A stretch of DNA of 11,951 nucleotides from an uncultured Bacteroidota bacterium (GCA_913056475.1 CAJXMS010000045.1:1-11951), one strand, 5' to 3'. Positions 1 through 7,546 are shown, counted from the stretch's first letter. Notes: generated from the letters alone by a model not told the origin. A program made the numbers and translations.

Positions 1-564
1 TACTCTGCCGTGGGGCAGCCCCGCATGATGCGGCATTATTACAGCATCTTTCACGAATACGGCATGCGTTGCGGACAGGTCCTTGCTACCAAAAGGGACT
101 TTAGCCCCGGTAAGCATCGCGAAAACATGATCAATTGCTACAATGGATTGCTTTCGCAAGGGGTGGTGCCCATCGCGAATGAAGACGACGCCGTTTCCCT
201 CTCCATGAGCATGTTTTCCGATAACGACGAACTGGCCAGTCTGGTAGCCGAACTCATTGAAGTAGATATGCTCATCCTACTTACCGATACCGATGGCCTT
301 TTTACCGGGCACCCCGAGGATGAAGATAGCCGTCTCATTAGTAACGTCACTACCGAGCAAGACGTAGAAAAGTTTATCCAAAAATCCGACAAAGGCGAAG
401 CGGAAGGCCGCGGCGGCATGCACTCCAAGCTTAGTGTAGCCAAGGCCACTGCTTCCAAAAATATCCCCACTTTCATTGCCAATGGCATGCGCGATGATGT
501 GATCCTTGATCTCGTAGCCGGTAAGGAAGTGGGAACCCGAGTAACCTCGGACGAGCTTACCTAA
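1..564 (+). CDS. proB: Glutamate 5-kinase, C-terminal part (5' end outside window)
   Basis: Phosphorylates glutamate to glutamyl 5-phosphate in the cytoplasm, the first and usually feedback-controlled step of proline synthesis. The frame is open from base 1, so the gene begins upstream; 187 codons are visible. Amino acid kinase family motifs can be read: AVGQPRMMR near the start, GVVPIANEDD, the nucleotide-site stretch FSDNDELASLVAE, LILLTDTDGLF, and GRGGMHSKL followed by AKATASKNIPTFIANG. The protein stops about 25 residues after that glycine-rich segment. It therefore lacks the C-terminal PUA domain found in the 367-aa E. coli enzyme and would be about 260 aa if the missing N-terminus is normal. 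proA follows after 109 bp, the usual pairing for this pathway. The assignment is secure; the start and regulation cannot be seen. Confidence 0.95.
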   Translation, partial: YSAVGQPRMMRHYYSIFHEYGMRCGQVLATKRDFSPGKHRENMINCYNGLLSQGVVPIANEDDAVSLSMSMFSDNDELASLVAELIEVDMLILLTDTDGLFTGHPEDEDSRLISNVTTEQDVEKFIQKSDKGEAEGRGGMHSKLSVAKATASKNIPTFIANGMRDDVILDLVAGKEVGTRVTSDELT

Positions 565-568
565 GCCC

Positions 569-605
569 ACAGGCCCCGCCGGTGTTCTGGCGCTAGGGCC
601 CCTGT
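569..605 (+). other. Composite hairpin in the proB-proA gap
   Basis: Three nested paired segments can be read: ACAGG (569-573) with CCTGT (601-605), CCC (574-576) with GGG (596-598), and CGCC (577-580) with GGCG (589-592), closing an 8-nt loop. This gives 12 base pairs with small interruptions. No T-run follows, so it does not look like a Rho-independent terminator. It could be an RNA-processing site, a Rho-related structure or an attenuating fold between the two genes, but no function is shown. Confidence 0.4.
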
Positions 606-673
606 TCGAAACGATGGAAGCGGCAAAATGCTGTTTTCTTAGAAGATTATTTTGAAAAACTAAAAATCATAGT

Positions 674-1873
674 ATGCAACTCCTCTCCACAGACATTAAA
701 AATAAAGTGCTGGACCGCATGGTAGAATTGCTCCAGCAACGCCGCGATGAAGTGATCGCTGCCAATAAGAAAGATCTCGATGCCTTCAACCGTGACGATC
801 AAGCCCTCTACGACCGCCTGGTAGTAGATAGTGCCAAAGTAGATGACATGGCCCGGGCGGTACGGGAGGTACGCGCCCAGGAAGACCCCATCGGGAAGGT
901 GCTCTACGATAACACCCTGAGCTCCGGCCTGCACGTGACCAATAAAACGGCGCCCTTCGGTACCATCATGATCATCTATGAGTCGCGTCCCGACGTGACC
1001 ATCGAGGCCGCCGTGCTCGCTTTTAAAGCCAATAACAAAATCCTCCTTAAAGGGGGGAAAGAGGCCCTCAATAGCAACCTCATCCTGGTAGAGCTCTGGC
1101 ACCAAGCCCTGCGGGACCATGACCTGGATACCGACTGGATTCAGTACATGCAAAAAGACCGCCAGGAAACGCAAGAATTCCTGCGCAATCCCGACCAGCC
1201 GCTGGACCTTATCGTGCCTCGTGGTGGCGAACGCCTCATTGATTTCGTTAAAGAACACGCCCGCTGCGCCGTATTGGTGAGTGGAAGGGGTAATAACTTC
1301 GCTTACGTGGCCCCGGATGCCGACGTGGACCTGGCCATCAAGGTGATCGTAAATGCCAAGACGGATAAGATATCCGGCTGTAATGCCCTGGATAAAATCC
1401 TGGTAGATGCAAAGATGCCCGAGCGGGATGCCTTTATCCAAAAGCTGGCCGAAGCCCTTAAAGCTAAGGAGGTAGAACTGCTGGCCGATGAACAAGTCCG
1501 CAAGGTGATCCCCGCTGCGGATGCTATCCCTACCGAGGAGGCCTGGTACGAGGAGTTTCTCGCCCTAAAAGCCCTTATCGCCTTAACTGATGATGAAGGG
1601 GATGCCATTAAGCGCATCAACCACTACAGTGGCCACCACAGCGCTACCATACTGACCCAGGATAAGGACAGGGCAGCCCGTTTTATGGAGCAGGTTGATA
1701 GCGCCGCGGTGTACCACAATGCCTCCACCCGCTTTACCGATGGTGGCCAGATGGGCGTGGGCGCCGAGCTCGCCATCAGCACCGATAAGCTGCACCACCG
1801 CGGTCCTTTGGGCTTGCCGCAGTTGGTGACCAATAAATACTACGTGCACGGGGAAGGGCACATCCGTTCTTAG
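674..1873 (+). CDS. proA: Glutamate-5-semialdehyde dehydrogenase (gamma-glutamyl phosphate reductase)
   Basis: NADPH-dependent reduction of glutamyl 5-phosphate to glutamate-5-semialdehyde, the second step of proline synthesis and the partner reaction of ProB. The 399-aa product belongs to the aldehyde dehydrogenase superfamily and is close to the 417 aa of E. coli ProA. Visible motifs are YESRPDVTIEAA (about residues 103-114), ILLKGGKEALNSN, PRGGERLIDFV, and KTDKISGCNALDK, in which Cys236 is the expected catalytic nucleophile. HHSATILTQD and the C-terminal TDGGQMGVGAELAIST are also typical of ProA. The ATG is preceded by an A-rich leader (655-673) without Shine-Dalgarno sequence, as is common in Bacteroidota. 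A TTATTTTG at 647-654, one base off the -7 consensus, might give proA some transcription of its own, but no -33 TTG sits at the right distance. A strong terminator follows the stop codon. Confidence 0.97.
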   Translation: MQLLSTDIKNKVLDRMVELLQQRRDEVIAANKKDLDAFNRDDQALYDRLVVDSAKVDDMARAVREVRAQEDPIGKVLYDNTLSSGLHVTNKTAPFGTIMIIYESRPDVTIEAAVLAFKANNKILLKGGKEALNSNLILVELWHQALRDHDLDTDWIQYMQKDRQETQEFLRNPDQPLDLIVPRGGERLIDFVKEHARCAVLVSGRGNNFAYVAPDADVDLAIKVIVNAKTDKISGCNALDKILVDAKMPERDAFIQKLAEALKAKEVELLADEQVRKVIPAADAIPTEEAWYEEFLALKALIALTDDEGDAIKRINHYSGHHSATILTQDKDRAARFMEQVDSAAVYHNASTRFTDGGQMGVGAELAISTDKLHHRGPLGLPQLVTNKYYVHGEGHIRS

Positions 1874-1901
1874 AGCCGTCCCTTGGAAATTAAAGCTTCT
1901 G

Positions 1902-1938
1902 AACGCCCCCCGGCATTCCTGCGGGGGGGCGTTTTTTT
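1902..1938 (+). terminator. Rho-independent terminator after proA
   Basis: A GC-rich stem is formed by AACGCCCCCC (1902-1911) and GGGGGGCGTT (1924-1933), around a loop of about 12 nt. It runs directly into a tract of seven T (1932-1938). It lies 29 bp after the proA stop codon and should close the proBA transcript. Confidence 0.85.
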
Positions 1939-2294
1939 GGGGATGGGGCTGGTGAGCCGCGGTTCCCCTGAGGCGCTTATAAGCTCATTTTTTTTTTCTC
2001 AAACAAGGGTTTTTAGTACGAAGCCTTTGTTCTTATGGTCTGGTTTAGAAGCGTGCTAGGGGCGAGGCAGGGAGTCGATTTCAAAGGAAGCCCAAAACCC
2101 TTCCCCAGGGTCGAAAAGAGAGGTGAAGGTCTGTGGGTTTAATCCCCGAGGGCCTGCACTGGGGAGTGCGGCGGGTACCGGTCTTATTTCCCACGCTCCA
2201 CCAGCGGCTGCACGCAGCCCCTGCGCCGCCCCTGCAACTGCGCCCGGGGAGAGACAAGGTCTAAAAAAACCGCCGGGCTGCCGCCGGAAAGTTT
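1939..2294. other. Long GC-rich intergenic spacer without a supported gene
   Basis: Between the proA terminator and the thyA promoter I find no convincing gene on either strand. The thyA frame stays open upstream to 2123, but its translation is Pro/Ala/Arg-rich and unlike any thymidylate synthase. The stretch holds a run of ten T at 1988-1997 preceded by an imperfect palindrome around CTTATAAG (1967-1987). It also has small hairpins: GCACT-GGGG-AGTGC (2156-2169) and GGCTG-CACG-CAGCC (2206-2219). These are too short to classify. The second half is clearly richer in GC than the first. Confidence 0.45.
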
Positions 2295-2302
2295 TACTTT
2301 TG
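2295..2302 (+). promoter_or_regulatory. Bacteroidota-type -7 element for thyA
   Basis: TACTTTTG matches the TAnnTTTG consensus recognised by the primary sigma factor of Bacteroidota. It lies 28 bp upstream of the thyA ATG, so transcription would start around 2307-2310 and give a leader of about 20 nt. No TTG is present at the usual -33 distance, so the match rests on the -7 box and its position. A copy of a short intergenic repeat begins inside the box. Confidence 0.55.
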
Positions 2303-2313
2303 GCCGGCAGGCC
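2299..2313 (+). repeat. Short GGCCGG-cored intergenic repeat, copy 1
   Basis: TTTGGCCGGCAGGCC is identical to 8528-8542. It shares its TTTGGCCGG part with the reverse strand of 6937-6945. It sits across the thyA -7 element and the predicted transcription start, so it may simply reflect promoter-proximal sequence. See the finding on this repeat. Confidence 0.4.
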
Positions 2314-2329
2314 GCATAAGCCCAACGCC

Positions 2330-3235
2330 ATGGATCAATATCATAAATTACTGCAGCACATTATCAAAGAGGGTACGCGCAAGGAAGACCGTACCGGGGT
2401 GGGAACTTATTCGGTATTTGGCTATCAAATGCGCTTTCCCCTGACGGAAGGCTTTCCGCTGCTCACGACCAAAAAAGTCCCTTTTCGGGCCATTGTGCAC
2501 GAGCTGCTTTGGTTTATCAGCGGTGATACCAATATCCGCTACCTGGTGCAGAACGGCGTAAATATCTGGAATGAATGGCCTTATCAACATTACCTGGAAG
2601 CAGAGGGCCTCGCGGGAAAATACCCCAAGTACAGCGAAGGTTGGAAAGCGGCCTTAAAGACTTTTAAGGAACGAATAATCAATGACCCGGCCTTTGCCGC
2701 AAAGTGGGGAGAGCTGGGGCCGGTGTACGGTAAGCAATGGCGCAATTTTGAGGGGGTGGATCAACTGGCCAAGCTGGTAGAGGACCTCCGGCGAAATCCC
2801 GATAGCCGCCGGCACGTTGTAAGCGCCTGGAACCCGCCCGAAATCCCGAAAATGGCCGAAAGTGGTTTGCCGCCCTGTCATACCTTGTTTCAATTTTACG
2901 TGGCGGAGGGGCGCCTCAGCTGCCAGCTATACCAACGCAGCGCGGATGTCTTCCTGGGCGTGCCTTTTAACATTGCCTCCTACGCCTTGCTGACGCACCT
3001 GCTGGCCCAGGCTTGTGAGCTGGAAGTGGGCGATTTTGTACACACGATGGGCGATGCGCATCTTTATGTAAACCACCTGAACCAGGCCAAGGAGCAATTG
3101 GACCGCGCCCCCCGGGCGCTGCCCAGGCTCAGGCTCAATCCCGAAGTGAGGGACCTCTTTGCCTTTGGCATCGATGATATAGCCCTTCAGGACTACCATC
3201 CCCATCCGGCTATAAAAGCCCCCATTGCGGTATAG
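2330..3235 (+). CDS. thyA: Thymidylate synthase (ThyA type)
   Basis: Methylates dUMP to dTMP with 5,10-methylenetetrahydrofolate as carbon donor and reductant, in the cytoplasm. The product has 301 aa from the ATG at 2330. That start is chosen because the protein begins there as family members do (MDQYHKLLQHI), and because the promoter element lies just upstream, inside the in-frame extension. Visible motifs are RKEDRTGVGT with phosphate-binding Arg21, the catalytic SGLPPCHTLFQFYV with Cys183, RSADVFLGVPFNIASYALL with Asp206 and Asn214, and HLYVNHLNQ with His244 and Tyr246. It is about 37 residues longer than the 264-aa E. coli enzyme. The extra length is the insertion around residues 90-130 of the small domain, similar in position to that of the Lactobacillus casei enzyme. 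purL starts 82 bp downstream behind its own promoter. No folA follows, although dihydrofolate reductase is a frequent neighbour. Confidence 0.96.
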   Translation: MDQYHKLLQHIIKEGTRKEDRTGVGTYSVFGYQMRFPLTEGFPLLTTKKVPFRAIVHELLWFISGDTNIRYLVQNGVNIWNEWPYQHYLEAEGLAGKYPKYSEGWKAALKTFKERIINDPAFAAKWGELGPVYGKQWRNFEGVDQLAKLVEDLRRNPDSRRHVVSAWNPPEIPKMAESGLPPCHTLFQFYVAEGRLSCQLYQRSADVFLGVPFNIASYALLTHLLAQACELEVGDFVHTMGDAHLYVNHLNQAKEQLDRAPRALPRLRLNPEVRDLFAFGIDDIALQDYHPHPAIKAPIAV

Positions 3236-3273
3236 ATTCCCGTCCGGATTACTTATGTAGCTCCTTTACGCCC

Positions 3274-3281
3274 TACCTTTG
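3274..3281 (+). promoter_or_regulatory. Bacteroidota-type -7 element for purL
   Basis: TACCTTTG is an exact TAnnTTTG match, 36 bp before the purL ATG, followed by the GCGG seen after other -7 boxes here. Expected transcription start is about 3286-3289. There is no TTG at -33. The position excludes the TTG codon at 3279 as translation start, since that codon lies in the promoter. Confidence 0.6.
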
Positions 3282-3317
3282 CGGCTTAAAGCTATCTCCT
3301 ATCAAACCCTCTCCGCT

Positions 3318-5561
3318 ATGAGCGACGCCACCCTACAACCCGTAACCGAAGAAACAGCCGGTGAATTAGGCCTCTTAGAAGGGGAATTCCAGAAAATTTG
3401 CGAAATACTGGGCCGCGAACCCAATTTTAACGAACTCAGTGTTTACTCCGTTATGTGGAGTGAGCACTGTAGCTATAAAAATAGCATCGTGTGGTTGAAA
3501 ACGCTCCCCAAAGATGGGCCACATATGCTGGTGAAGGCCGGGGAAGAAAATGCCGGGCTGGTAGATCTGGGGGAAGGCCTGGCTTGTGCATTTAAAATAG
3601 AATCGCACAACCACCCCTCGGCGCTAGAGCCCTATCAGGGCGCGGCTACCGGGGTAGGGGGTATTAACCGCGATATCTTTACCATGGGCGCCCGGCCCAT
3701 TGCTCAACTTAATTCTCTCCGCTTTGGGGAGCTCAGCGAAGACCGCACCAAGTGGCTGCTCAACGGCGTGGTGCGCGGCATCGGGAATTATGGCAATTCC
3801 TTTGGCGTACCCACCGTAGGGGGCGAAGTATACTTTGATAAGAGTTACCACCAAAACCCGCTGGTGAATGCCTTTTCCGCCGGCATTATGCGCACCGGGG
3901 AAGATCCCGTGATCAGCGCTAAGGCGGAAGGACCCGGCAATCCCGTGTTTATCATCGGCTCCTTTACCGGTAAGGATGGTATCGCCGGAGCGGCCTTTGC
4001 CTCCAAAGACCTTACGGATGCTTCCGTGGAAGATATTCCCTCCGTGCAGGTGGGCGACCCCTTTCAGGAAAAACTCCTGCTGGAAGCTACCCTGGAGTTG
4101 GCCAAAACCGGTGCCATCGTAGGCATGCAGGATATGGGGGCGGCCGGCATTACCTGCTCTACCGCCGAGATGAGCGCCGCCGGCGGGGTAGGTATGGATA
4201 TTCACCTGGACCGGGTACCCACCCGGCAGGACGATATGCAGCCCTGGGAAATCCTTCTCTCCGAAAGCCAGGAACGTATGCTGGCGGTGGTCAAAAAGGG
4301 GCGCGAAGAGGAGGTGCGCCGCATCTTTGAAAAATGGGACCTCCCCTGTGCCGAAATTGGCGCCGTAGTGGACCGCGATCAGCTTACTTATTACTGGCAA
4401 GGGGAAGTGGTGGCCCAAACGCCGGCCGATCCCCTCGTGCTGGGCGGAGGTGCGCCGGTATATTACCGCGAGTACCGCGAACCGGCCTATTTTAAGGCCT
4501 ACCAAAAATTTGACATCAACAGCACTACCGTGCCCCAGGACCTTAAAGCGGTGGGGGAGCGCCTGCTTCAGCACCCCAACATAGCCAGCAAGCGCTACGT
4601 GTACCAGCAGTATGACAGCATGGTGGGTACCATCAATATGAACACCAACCTTCCTTCCGACGCCGCGGTGGTGAATCTCAAAGACACCCAGCGGGCCCTG
4701 GCCATGACCGTAGATTGTAATGCTCGCTACGTGCACGCCGACCCCTACCAGGGCACCATGATAGCGGTGGCCGAAGCGGCGCGCAACATCGTCGTATCCG
4801 GGGGGCAGCCTTCCGCCATTACCAATTGCCTCAACTTTGGCAATCCCTACCAGCCCGAGGTGTACTGGCAGTTTGTAAACGCCATCAAAGGCATGGGCGC
4901 CGCTTGCGAAAAATTCCAAACCCCCGTTACCGGCGGGAACGTTAGTTTTTATAACCACACCGTGCGAGAGGAGCACACCGAACCGGTATTTCCCACGCCG
5001 GCCATAGGCATGATCGGCGTGGTGGAGGACAAAAAGCATCATACCCCCCTGGCTTTTCAGCAAAAGGGCGACCTTATTTACCTGCTGGGCGAAAACCGCA
5101 ACGACATCAATTCTTCCCAGTACCTGGTGCAGGAACACGGCGTAGAGGCTTCCCCCGCTCCTTTCTTTAGCCTCGAGGAGGAGTACGCCCTGCAGGAGCA
5201 GCTCAAAATGCTTATCCGTAAAGGCCTACTCCAGAGTGCCCACGACGTGTCTGAAGGAGGGCTCTGGGTGGCGCTCATGGAGAGTGCCATGAGCGGCCGG
5301 CTCGGCTTTGATGTCACTACCGACTCGGCCATCCGCGCCGATGCCTATCTCTTCGGCGAAAGCCAAAGTCGGGTAGTGGTATCGGTGGCCCAAGACCGGG
5401 AAACAGACTTTGTAGACCTGATGATGCTCAATGGGGTAGAATTTGACCTTCTCGGGCACGTCACCAAGGGCAGCATCCGCTTGGATGACCGCGACTGGGG
5501 CCACGTAGAACACTACACCCAGCTTTACGAGGAGGCCATCGAAAAAGAAATGCTGCGCTAA
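3318..5561 (+). CDS. purL: Phosphoribosylformylglycinamidine synthase, synthetase subunit (small PurL)
   Basis: ATP-dependent conversion of FGAR to FGAM in de novo purine synthesis. Small PurL obtains ammonia from the glutaminase PurQ in a complex with PurS; neither gene is in this window. The 747-aa length fits the small class (about 740 aa) rather than the 1,300-aa fused form. The start is the ATG at 3318, giving MSDATLQPVTEET; an in-frame TTG at 3279 lies in the promoter. Motifs in order: WSEHCSYKNS with His50, ESHNHPSA (95-102) in the first ATP/substrate site, TGVGG (111-115), VGGEVYFD, MQDMGAAGITCSTAEM, and LLSESQERML. The second half has ADPYQGTMIAVAEAARN, LNFGNP, TGGNVSFYN and SAHDVSEGGL. 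Two AIR-synthase-like N/C domain pairs are therefore complete. Expression is probably from its own promoter after thyA. Confidence 0.97.
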   Translation: MSDATLQPVTEETAGELGLLEGEFQKICEILGREPNFNELSVYSVMWSEHCSYKNSIVWLKTLPKDGPHMLVKAGEENAGLVDLGEGLACAFKIESHNHPSALEPYQGAATGVGGINRDIFTMGARPIAQLNSLRFGELSEDRTKWLLNGVVRGIGNYGNSFGVPTVGGEVYFDKSYHQNPLVNAFSAGIMRTGEDPVISAKAEGPGNPVFIIGSFTGKDGIAGAAFASKDLTDASVEDIPSVQVGDPFQEKLLLEATLELAKTGAIVGMQDMGAAGITCSTAEMSAAGGVGMDIHLDRVPTRQDDMQPWEILLSESQERMLAVVKKGREEEVRRIFEKWDLPCAEIGAVVDRDQLTYYWQGEVVAQTPADPLVLGGGAPVYYREYREPAYFKAYQKFDINSTTVPQDLKAVGERLLQHPNIASKRYVYQQYDSMVGTINMNTNLPSDAAVVNLKDTQRALAMTVDCNARYVHADPYQGTMIAVAEAARNIVVSGGQPSAITNCLNFGNPYQPEVYWQFVNAIKGMGAACEKFQTPVTGGNVSFYNHTVREEHTEPVFPTPAIGMIGVVEDKKHHTPLAFQQKGDLIYLLGENRNDINSSQYLVQEHGVEASPAPFFSLEEEYALQEQLKMLIRKGLLQSAHDVSEGGLWVALMESAMSGRLGFDVTTDSAIRADAYLFGESQSRVVVSVAQDRETDFVDLMMLNGVEFDLLGHVTKGSIRLDDRDWGHVEHYTQLYEEAIEKEMLR

Positions 5562-5616
5562 GAGCTTAAGCCCGGGCAAGTATTCCTTTTTCCTACTTCC
5601 AATGTTAAAAATTTTA

Positions 5617-5624
5617 TAGATTAG
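5617..5624 (+). promoter_or_regulatory. Possible -7 element for the propeller lipoprotein gene
   Basis: TAGATTAG differs from TAnnTTTG at one position and lies 30 bp before the ATG at 5655 in an AT-rich stretch. No -33 TTG is found at the usual distance. A weak candidate, listed because it is the only one in the 93-bp gap. Confidence 0.25.
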
Positions 5625-5654
5625 CGGGGAGTTTCTAATCCAAACCTGCTTTCT

Positions 5655-6920
5655 ATGAATCTGCTACTGCTCATGTTTAAGGGCTATAGACGGCCCCGGC
5701 ATGCCCGAATACTGGGCTTGTTGGTAGTTCTGCTCGCCTTTTCCCAGTGCCAACCTGAACCCGTAGGCAGGCCTCCTTCCAAACCGGCATCACCGCCGCC
5801 TTTTCAACGAGTATGGTGGAACTATTTTGGCGAAAAACTGCGCGACAAAGACTTTAACCAGCGCCTAATTACCGCAAATAATGAGCTCTTGCTCATGACC
5901 AATGCGCTTAGAAGAAGCCCCCCCCAGCGTCTGCTTACCCTTTCCCTGGATTCCGGTAAGATTACCAGCAAGAGGGAAGATATTTTCGATCTCCGGCATT
6001 TTTTCCTGGGCGGAAACGGACCGGATTATTATTTCAGCGATCAAGACAGAAAGCTCAAACGCTTCAACGTTCAGACGCAGGTCATGCAGCAAATTGGCAC
6101 GTATCAGCGCCCAAGTGTTTCCCTGCCCGGTGACCCCATTCCGCGTCATACCACCCACATAGCCACTATTTTTAAGGACAATGAGGAGATGATAGATGTG
6201 AATAAGGTTTATCATTTCGAAGACAAGAACGATTATGTTTTTGTGCGTTACGATCTGGCTTCTGGTCAAAAGTTGGATACCCATCACATCACCTTGCCCG
6301 GTGAACGAATTGGGGAGCCCGATTGGTCCTTTACCCCCGTTTGGACGGGCCCCAATGGCGAGCCCTACACCGTAGCCTATCGCTCCAATAAAGCCATTTG
6401 GCTCCACGCCGAAACCTTTCAGGGCATAGACACCCTACGGAGTAGGGGCTCCTGGTATCCCGGTAGTTTTGCCAAAAACACCGCCTACTTCGGAGACCGC
6501 GATACCCGGCGGCTCCGGGCCCTTCGCATGCCCGGTCGCGAGCTTTTATGGGAAGGGCAGCGCCTGCCAGATCAATTGCCTTACGTGACGCAGGCTGGAG
6601 ACTACCTCCTCCTTTATCAGGACCAGCTGGATGTGTACCAACGGCATACGGGCGCTTATCTATGGGGGGGCCTCATCTCGATTAATAGCTTACCCTCTGA
6701 TCAAAGCCTTTCCATAGATGGCTATCTGGTAAGTAGAACGACCAGCCCCAGCGGCCAGCCTCCCGGCCAGATTATCCAATTCCAAGACCCTGCTACCGGA
6801 CATGTACACCAGGTCCTGAAAGACCTGGGCTTCATACGAAGCATGCGGTACCACTCCTCCAGCGGTACCCTCCTGATCTTCTCCAGTAAAGGTATCTACG
6901 CCTACCGTCGCTCCGCATAG
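5655..6920 (+). CDS. Predicted lipoprotein with PQQ-like beta-propeller
   Basis: Function unknown. The 421-aa product begins with a basic, hydrophobic export signal (residues 1-31) ending in FSQC, so Cys32 is the likely lipidation site, although the residues before it are not a textbook lipobox. A Pro-rich linker (about 33-50) leads into repeated four-strand units. Each has a value-reporting strand followed by a short polar turn, such as LLTLSLDSGKITSK, YYFSDQDRKLKRFN, LLLYQDQLDVYQRHTGAYLW and LLIFSSKGIYAYR at the C-terminus. This pattern resembles PQQ-like or quinoprotein-type beta-propellers, which often serve as protein-binding scaffolds such as BamB. No catalytic residues can be recognised. 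A second start at Met7 (5673) is possible. Neighbours purL and clpS give no functional hint, and a weak hairpin follows the stop. Lipid-anchored propeller is a fold-level inference. Confidence 0.7.
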   Translation: MNLLLLMFKGYRRPRHARILGLLVVLLAFSQCQPEPVGRPPSKPASPPPFQRVWWNYFGEKLRDKDFNQRLITANNELLLMTNALRRSPPQRLLTLSLDSGKITSKREDIFDLRHFFLGGNGPDYYFSDQDRKLKRFNVQTQVMQQIGTYQRPSVSLPGDPIPRHTTHIATIFKDNEEMIDVNKVYHFEDKNDYVFVRYDLASGQKLDTHHITLPGERIGEPDWSFTPVWTGPNGEPYTVAYRSNKAIWLHAETFQGIDTLRSRGSWYPGSFAKNTAYFGDRDTRRLRALRMPGRELLWEGQRLPDQLPYVTQAGDYLLLYQDQLDVYQRHTGAYLWGGLISINSLPSDQSLSIDGYLVSRTTSPSGQPPGQIIQFQDPATGHVHQVLKDLGFIRSMRYHSSSGTLLIFSSKGIYAYRRSA

Positions 6921-6926
6921 CCTGTT

Positions 6927-6950
6927 TTTGGCCTCACCGGCCAAATGTGA
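6927..6950 (-). repeat. Short GGCCGG-cored intergenic repeat, copy 2, with hairpin
   Basis: The minus strand reads TCACATTTGGCCGG (6950-6937), then TGAGGCC. The 14-mer is identical to 8523-8536 on the plus strand. Within this copy TTTGGCC (6927-6933) and GGCCAAA (6939-6945) form a 7-bp hairpin with a 5-nt loop. It lies 6 bp after the stop of the propeller gene. No T-tract follows on the plus strand, so it is not a standard terminator. Confidence 0.45.
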
Positions 6951-7007
6951 CTCATCCCGCCGGATCCATTCTCGTCCCTGGGGCTCCTTACCCCCCGACA
7001 GAATCCG

Positions 7008-7015
7008 TATTTTTG
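7008..7015 (+). promoter_or_regulatory. Bacteroidota-type -7 element for clpS
   Basis: TATTTTTG is an exact TAnnTTTG match followed by GCGC. It ends only 7 bp before the ATG at 7023, so the transcript would be almost leaderless from that start. A leader of about 15-20 nt results if translation begins at the ATG pair at 7038/7041. No TTG sits at -33. Confidence 0.55.
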
Positions 7016-7022
7016 CGCCGGT

Positions 7023-7331
7023 ATGCAAAGTAGGAATATGATGTATTGGAACCCCACCGCAGCAGATCCCGATACCCTCGAAAAACCGGAGGTAAGTCAA
7101 GACCTGGCCGATAAGCGCAGCATAGTGCTTTACAATGATGACGTGAACACCTTTGACTGGGTGATCCAATGCTTGATGGAGGTATGCGAACACACCCCTG
7201 AACAGGCCGAGCAGTGCAGTGTAATCGTCCACTACAAGGGAAAGTGCTCGGTAAAAAGCGGCAGCTACGAAGAGCTGGAGCCGCAGTGCAGCGCTTTACT
7301 GGAAAGAGGCCTTAGCGCCGAAATCCATTAG
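7023..7331 (+). CDS. clpS: ATP-dependent Clp protease adaptor ClpS
   Basis: ClpS binds proteins that expose destabilising N-terminal residues and hands them to the ClpA- or ClpC-type unfoldase for degradation by ClpP. The 102-aa product has a flexible N-terminal tail (about 1-30) and the conserved core: IVLYNDDVNTFDWVIQCLMEV, then VIVHYKGKCSV and a C-terminal ELEPQCSALLERGLSAEIH. Asn38, Asp39 and His70 match the E. coli residues (Asn34, Asp35, His66) that hold the substrate amino terminus; the E. coli Thr38 position is Asn42 here. Length is normal for the family (106 aa in E. coli). The start is uncertain. The ATG at 7023 would leave almost no leader after the promoter, so the ATGs at 7038 or 7041 are good alternatives and would not touch the core. 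No clp unfoldase gene is nearby and no terminator is evident. Confidence 0.9.
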   Translation: MQSRNMMYWNPTAADPDTLEKPEVSQDLADKRSIVLYNDDVNTFDWVIQCLMEVCEHTPEQAEQCSVIVHYKGKCSVKSGSYEELEPQCSALLERGLSAEIH

Positions 7332-7407
7332 CGTTCCCCACCCACCAGCCCCCATCGCTTCCGCTTGAAAGGCCCCTTCCAGCCACATAGAAAAAAGCGC
7401 CGGCACC

Positions 7408-7437
7408 TTGCTCGCAAACAGATTTGCCTTATATTTG
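7408..7437 (+). promoter_or_regulatory. Promoter of the tRNA-Arg gene (-33 TTG and -7 TAnnTTTG)
   Basis: TTG at 7408-7410 and TATATTTG at 7430-7437 are separated by 19 bp, matching the Bacteroidota housekeeping promoter (TTG, 19-21 bp, TAnnTTTG) in both boxes. The transcription start should fall near 7442-7445, about 22-25 nt before the mature tRNA. It is the best promoter match in the window, in keeping with a strongly expressed stable RNA. Confidence 0.8.
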
Positions 7438-7466
7438 CGCCCCGCTAAGGAAAGTAACATCTTTTC

Positions 7467-7540
<74 letters not shown>

Positions 7541-7546
7541 CCCTAA

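Noticed and set aside
647..1495. 282-codon open frame on the minus strand
   Set aside because: Antisense to proA and without recognisable motifs; an open frame produced by codon bias of the real gene.
2056..2331. 91-codon minus-strand frame upstream of thyA
   Set aside because: Pro/Gly/Ala-rich translation, no start context, and it runs through the thyA promoter. No protein family is suggested.
3624..5138. 504-codon open frame on the minus strand
   Set aside because: It lies wholly antisense to purL, whose protein is complete and clearly recognisable. The translation is His/Gly-rich without family motifs, as expected for the complement of a GC-biased gene.
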